This document shows positions 61,510-64,000 of a stretch of DNA of 64,000 nucleotides, piece after piece. The position numbers and the translations under genes were made by a program. Location: contig NZ_CP047198.1 in the NCBI RefSeq assembly GCF_030408635.1, forward strand, positions 2,444,773 through 2,508,772. Direction: 5' to 3'. Positions within the stretch are counted from its first letter, which is position 1; each line of letters opens with the position of its first letter. This DNA comes from Corynebacterium coyleae (GTDB lineage Bacteria; Actinomycetota; Actinomycetes; Mycobacteriales; Mycobacteriaceae). The notes below the pieces were generated by a model that worked only from the letters and a program-made list of their open reading frames with translations, did not search any database and had not been told where the DNA came from.

Positions 61510-62490
61510 TTAGTTGCCTTGCTTACGCTGCTTCTTCGTGCGGCGATCCACCTTGCGGGCACCCGGGGCAGGCGCGGTGGTGCGCTTCATCTCCACCTTG
61601 CGGGCCTCCTCGGCGGCCTCCTCCGCGTCCATCTTGTTGTTCAGGAAACGGGTCTGGAAGAAGGTCCAGACGTTGTTGGTCAGCATGTAGAACAGCAGGC
61701 CGATGTGCCAGATGACACCGGTGGCCAGAATCATGATGGGGAAGAACCAGAGCATCATCTTGTTCATCATGCCCATCTGGGATTCCATCATCGCGGCCAT
61801 CTCGCCCTGCGGCTTCGCGGTCTTGCCGGCAGCCTTGCGGGCGGCCTGGCGGTTGATCATGATGCGGGCGTTAAAGTGGGTAAACGCAGCACACAGCACA
61901 ACCAGCGGGGCGCAGACGGCAATGATGTTCGCGCGCGTCAGGTCAGCGTTACCGAAGGCTGCGAACATCTCCTCCGGCATCGACATGTACGCCGACAGCG
62001 GCACACCGAGGAAGTCCGCGTCCAGGAAGGACTGCACGTCCGACGGCGGGAAGGCGTAGTTGGCGGTGTTGCGGTTCTGCTCAACCGTGAAACCAAGGCC
62101 AACGCCGCCGCCGTCACCGGTGCGGTTGAAGGAACGCAGCACGTGCAGCAGGCCAATAAAAATCGGCATCTGCACCAGCGGCACGATGCAGGATGCCAGC
62201 GGGTTGGTACCCATCTCGCGGTAGAGCTTCTGCGTCTCCTCCGCAATTTTTTGCTGGTCGCCCTTGTACTTCTCGCGGATTTCCTGCATCCGCGGCTGCA
62301 TCTCCTGCATCTTGCGGGTGGACCGCATCTGGTTCACCATCGGCTTCAGCAGCAGCAGACGCACCGTGCATGTCAGCAGCACGATGGCGAGGATCCAGGA
62401 AATACCTGAATCCTTCGGAAGGATGAAGCCGAGAACCTCGTGCCAGAACTTCAGCACCCAGGAAATCGGCCAATAAATGAAATTCAGCAC
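61510..62490 (-). CDS. yidC: membrane protein insertase YidC
   Basis: 326 residues, Oxa1 family without the large periplasmic domain. Conserved core: TVRLLLLKPMVNQMRSTRKMQEMQ (with the hydrophilic-groove Arg), GTNPLASCIVPLVQMPIFIGL, and a Lys/Arg-rich C-terminal tail. Follows yidD by nine bases. Confidence 0.95.
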   Translation of the reverse strand: MLNFIYWPISWVLKFWHEVLGFILPKDSGISWILAIVLLTCTVRLLLLKPMVNQMRSTRKMQEMQPRMQEIREKYKGDQQKIAEETQKLYREMGTNPLASCIVPLVQMPIFIGLLHVLRSFNRTGDGGGVGLGFTVEQNRNTANYAFPPSDVQSFLDADFLGVPLSAYMSMPEEMFAAFGNADLTRANIIAVCAPLVVLCAAFTHFNARIMINRQAARKAAGKTAKPQGEMAAMMESQMGMMNKMMLWFFPIMILATGVIWHIGLLFYMLTNNVWTFFQTRFLNNKMDAEEAAEEARKVEMKRTTAPAPGARKVDRRTKKQRKQGN

Positions 62491-62499
62491 GTTTCGGTG

Positions 62500-62787
62500 T
62501 TACTCCTCACTCAATTCGATGCTGCCCGGGACAGGGTCGTAGCCCCCCGGGTGCCAGGGTCCGCATTTGCAGATCCGGGCCGCCGCCAGCATCCCACCAC
62601 GTAGAGCGCCGTGCCGAGACACAGCTTCGAGCCCATACGCGCTGCATACCGGCAGAAAACGACAGGTCCCGCCCATTTTAAGGGGTGAGAGGTATTTTTG
62701 GTAGCCGCGAATCAGCCCGACCAGCGCTTTGGCGGCCGGTCCGCGGGCGGCGGGGATTTCGCCGCCGGCGAAGTTGTAGTACGCCAT
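62500..62787 (-). CDS. yidD: membrane protein insertion efficiency factor YidD
   Basis: 95 residues with the DUF37 pattern IRGYQKYLSPLKMGGTCRFLPVCSAYGLEAVSRHGALRGG and the ...CGPWHPGGYDPVP end. ATG overlaps the rnpA stop (TGATG). Confidence 0.94.
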   Translation of the reverse strand: MAYYNFAGGEIPAARGPAAKALVGLIRGYQKYLSPLKMGGTCRFLPVCSAYGLEAVSRHGALRGGMLAAARICKCGPWHPGGYDPVPGSIELSEE

Positions 62788-63140
62788 CAGCGGTTCAGCG
62801 CTTTGGTGATGGCGCGTTCCATGTCGCGCGCGAGGTCATCACTGGTTGCGGTGGCTGATTTCGGCAGGGCGCGAATGACGACGTCGTAATTGCGCGGCAG
62901 CTTATCGACGACCCCACGTTGCACCACCACATGCCTCAACCTCCGCGACACCGCATGGCGGGTCACGGCGTTGCCGACCTGCTTAGACACCACAAGCCCG
63001 AAACGTGGGCCACCTGTGATGACCTCGTCCGGGCGTGGGTAGACATGGACCATTAACGTGCGAGACCCCGCGCGCACTCCCTGCTTCATCGCCGTTTTGA
63101 AGTCGGCAGATGAAGTGAGTTTGTGCGGGCGGGGTAGCAC
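62787..63140 (-). CDS. rnpA: ribonuclease P protein component
   Basis: 117 residues; protein subunit for tRNA 5' maturation. FGLVVSKQVGNAVTRHAVSRRLRH is the RNR-type signature. GTG start (MLPRPHKLTSSADF), 15 bases from the rpmH stop. Confidence 0.94.
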   Translation of the reverse strand: MLPRPHKLTSSADFKTAMKQGVRAGSRTLMVHVYPRPDEVITGGPRFGLVVSKQVGNAVTRHAVSRRLRHVVVQRGVVDKLPRNYDVVIRALPKSATATSDDLARDMERAITKALNR

Positions 63141-63155
63141 GATAGTTGCGTAAGA

Positions 63156-63293
63156 CTACGCGGAAAGGTTCGCGCGGCCCTTCTTGCGGCGCGCGGAAAC
63201 GATTGCGCGGCCGGCGCGGGTCTGCATGCGAGCGCGGAAGCCGTGCTTGCGTGCGCGGCGACGGTTATTCGGCTGGAAAGTCCGCTTAGACAC
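63156..63293 (-). CDS. rpmH: 50S ribosomal protein L34
   Basis: 45 residues: [20 protein letters not shown] and [20 protein letters not shown], unmistakable L34. GTG start at 63293. Begins the rpmH-rnpA-yidD-yidC operon transcribed away from the origin. Confidence 0.97.
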   Translation of the reverse strand: MSKRTFQPNNRRRARKHGFRARMQTRAGRAIVSARRKKGRANLSA

Positions 63294-64000
63294 GGTGGAC
63301 TCCTTGTGCGGTCATGAACGGCCGACGGCTCGTGAAAGCCTCCCGGGGTAGTGGCCGTTCCAAGTTTGAAACGAGTGCGTCGAGATTGCGGTTCGGCACC
63401 AGTGGATCGGTGCGCAGTCGCGTGCAGCGCCTTCGCCGGCTCGCCTTGGTAAGCGGCCCGGTGCCCGGCGGGGGCGGTGCTCTCGTGAAGCACGCCAGGG
63501 GTAACTGGCGTGAAGACGGGGTTAAGACTACGCGAGATTTGCGGCCGCGGCCAAATCAACACTCCGGGTTTCTTATCTCTCCCGAACGGGTGCCCCCGTA
63601 ATTACAAGCTTGTGTTTTTTCGCAGGTCGGGCAACGAATCGCCGAAGTTTCCTGCGGGGTAACTGTGAATAGGGGGACACATGTTCGACAACAGAAGTTG
63701 TCCACAGTTTGGTGAATGACAAAACGTTAGACACTGCGAGGTCGGGCGGGGTAACAATGTTTCAACACCACAATCACACAGGCTGTTCATGCACAGCCCT
63801 GTGGATAACTGTGAAGTAATGGTTGAGACTTTCCCGGTTCGGCGGTCATTTCCGCAGGGCAGGTCAGGTTTCTGTAATTCACACAGTTATCCACAGAGGA
63901 AAATGCACCTGTGGACAACTCCCGAATGCGAAGCTGTCCACACCTGTGGATAACATTGTGGATCGGCAGGTGAGAGCCAAGCCGATCATCCTCAGCGCTT
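63294..64000. other. replication origin region (oriC), right part cut by window
   Basis: About 700 bases without a credible gene, between rpmH and the position expected for dnaA. DnaA boxes: TTGTCCACA 63698-63706 (+), TTATCCACA 63800-63808 (-), TTATCCACA 63887-63895 (+), TTGTCCACA 63910-63918 (-), CTGTCCACA 63934-63942 (+), TTATCCACA 63945-63953 (-). All lie in the last 300 bases. The part next to rpmH holds its promoter region; no clear AT-rich unwinding element is visible inside the window. Confidence 0.9.

Noticed and set aside
63314-63601. Coding frames in the rpmH-dnaA gap
   Set aside because: Short, basic, frame-dependent on GC bias, without ribosome binding sites; the region is the origin and the rpmH promoter.
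1-64000. tRNA or rRNA genes
   Set aside because: I looked for cloverleaf arms and rRNA core sequences and saw none I could support.

Overview
The window is a high-GC (roughly 60-65% by eye) actinobacterial chromosome segment that ends at the replication origin. The gene order rpmH-rnpA-yidD-yidC-rsmG-parA-parB on one strand, facing cwlM-trxA-trxB-sigM-murJ on the other, plus a C. glutamicum-like content (azlC/azlD, trp operon with a Trp leader peptide, DUF5129, DUF6049 and DUF222 proteins, an IS1249-type transposase) points to Corynebacterium. I cannot name the species. The last ~300 bases carry a cluster of DnaA boxes; dnaA itself would lie just beyond the right edge.

Layout. 1-4.1 kb: two SdaC-like amino acid permeases flanking a phosphate transporter and small genes, including an unlisted 34-residue ORF with its own promoter and terminator. 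4.2-10.4 kb: an accessory zone made of repeated and decayed toxin-antitoxin-type genes (three HigA-like, up to four XRE/HipB-like, two Fic-like pieces) mixed with an SDR oxidoreductase and hypothetical genes. 10.3-14.6 kb: a degraded patch with a 5'-truncated DUF4357 gene, a DUF262/DUF1524 gene broken at both ends, a defective IS256-type transposase and the 3' half of an IS1249-type transposase. 14.8-22.2 kb: an ornithine cyclodeaminase-like gene and a complete Wadjet plasmid-defence operon jetABCD.

22.2-25.2 kb: two 6C small RNA genes bracket a formamidase gene and a low-GC two-gene cassette of unknown function; the formamidase 3' end is present twice, once on each side of the cassette. 25.2-34.4 kb: M20 amidohydrolase, a DUF5129 gene with an in-frame stop, two paralogous small exported proteins, a lipoprotein, an AlbA_2/ATPase regulator preceded by helically phased repeats, a DAACS symporter and an SdpI-like protein. 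34.4-41 kb: trpL-trpE-trpG-trpD-trpCF-trpB-trpA with transcription attenuation. 41-49 kb: Rieske protein, SBF transporter, DUF222/HNH protein, branched-chain amino acid exporter, AlgH-like protein, CCA-adding enzyme. 48.5-64 kb: conserved origin-proximal core (Nudix, DUF6049, MurJ, SigM, TrxB, TrxA, CwlM, ParB, ParA, RsmG, YidC, YidD, RnpA, L34).

Ten parS-like sites (core GTTTCACGTG) run from 14.8 to 50.6 kb, some inside coding sequence; with parA/parB and the origin they form the chromosome segregation region. The main unexplained items are the cassette between the formamidase ends, the phased repeats at 32.4 kb, the repeat-filled gap between cwlM and parB, the isolated 34-residue ORF, and a short motif (TTGCTTnnCGACGAC) dispersed in both orientations about every 2 kb through the core genes but scarce in the accessory zones.
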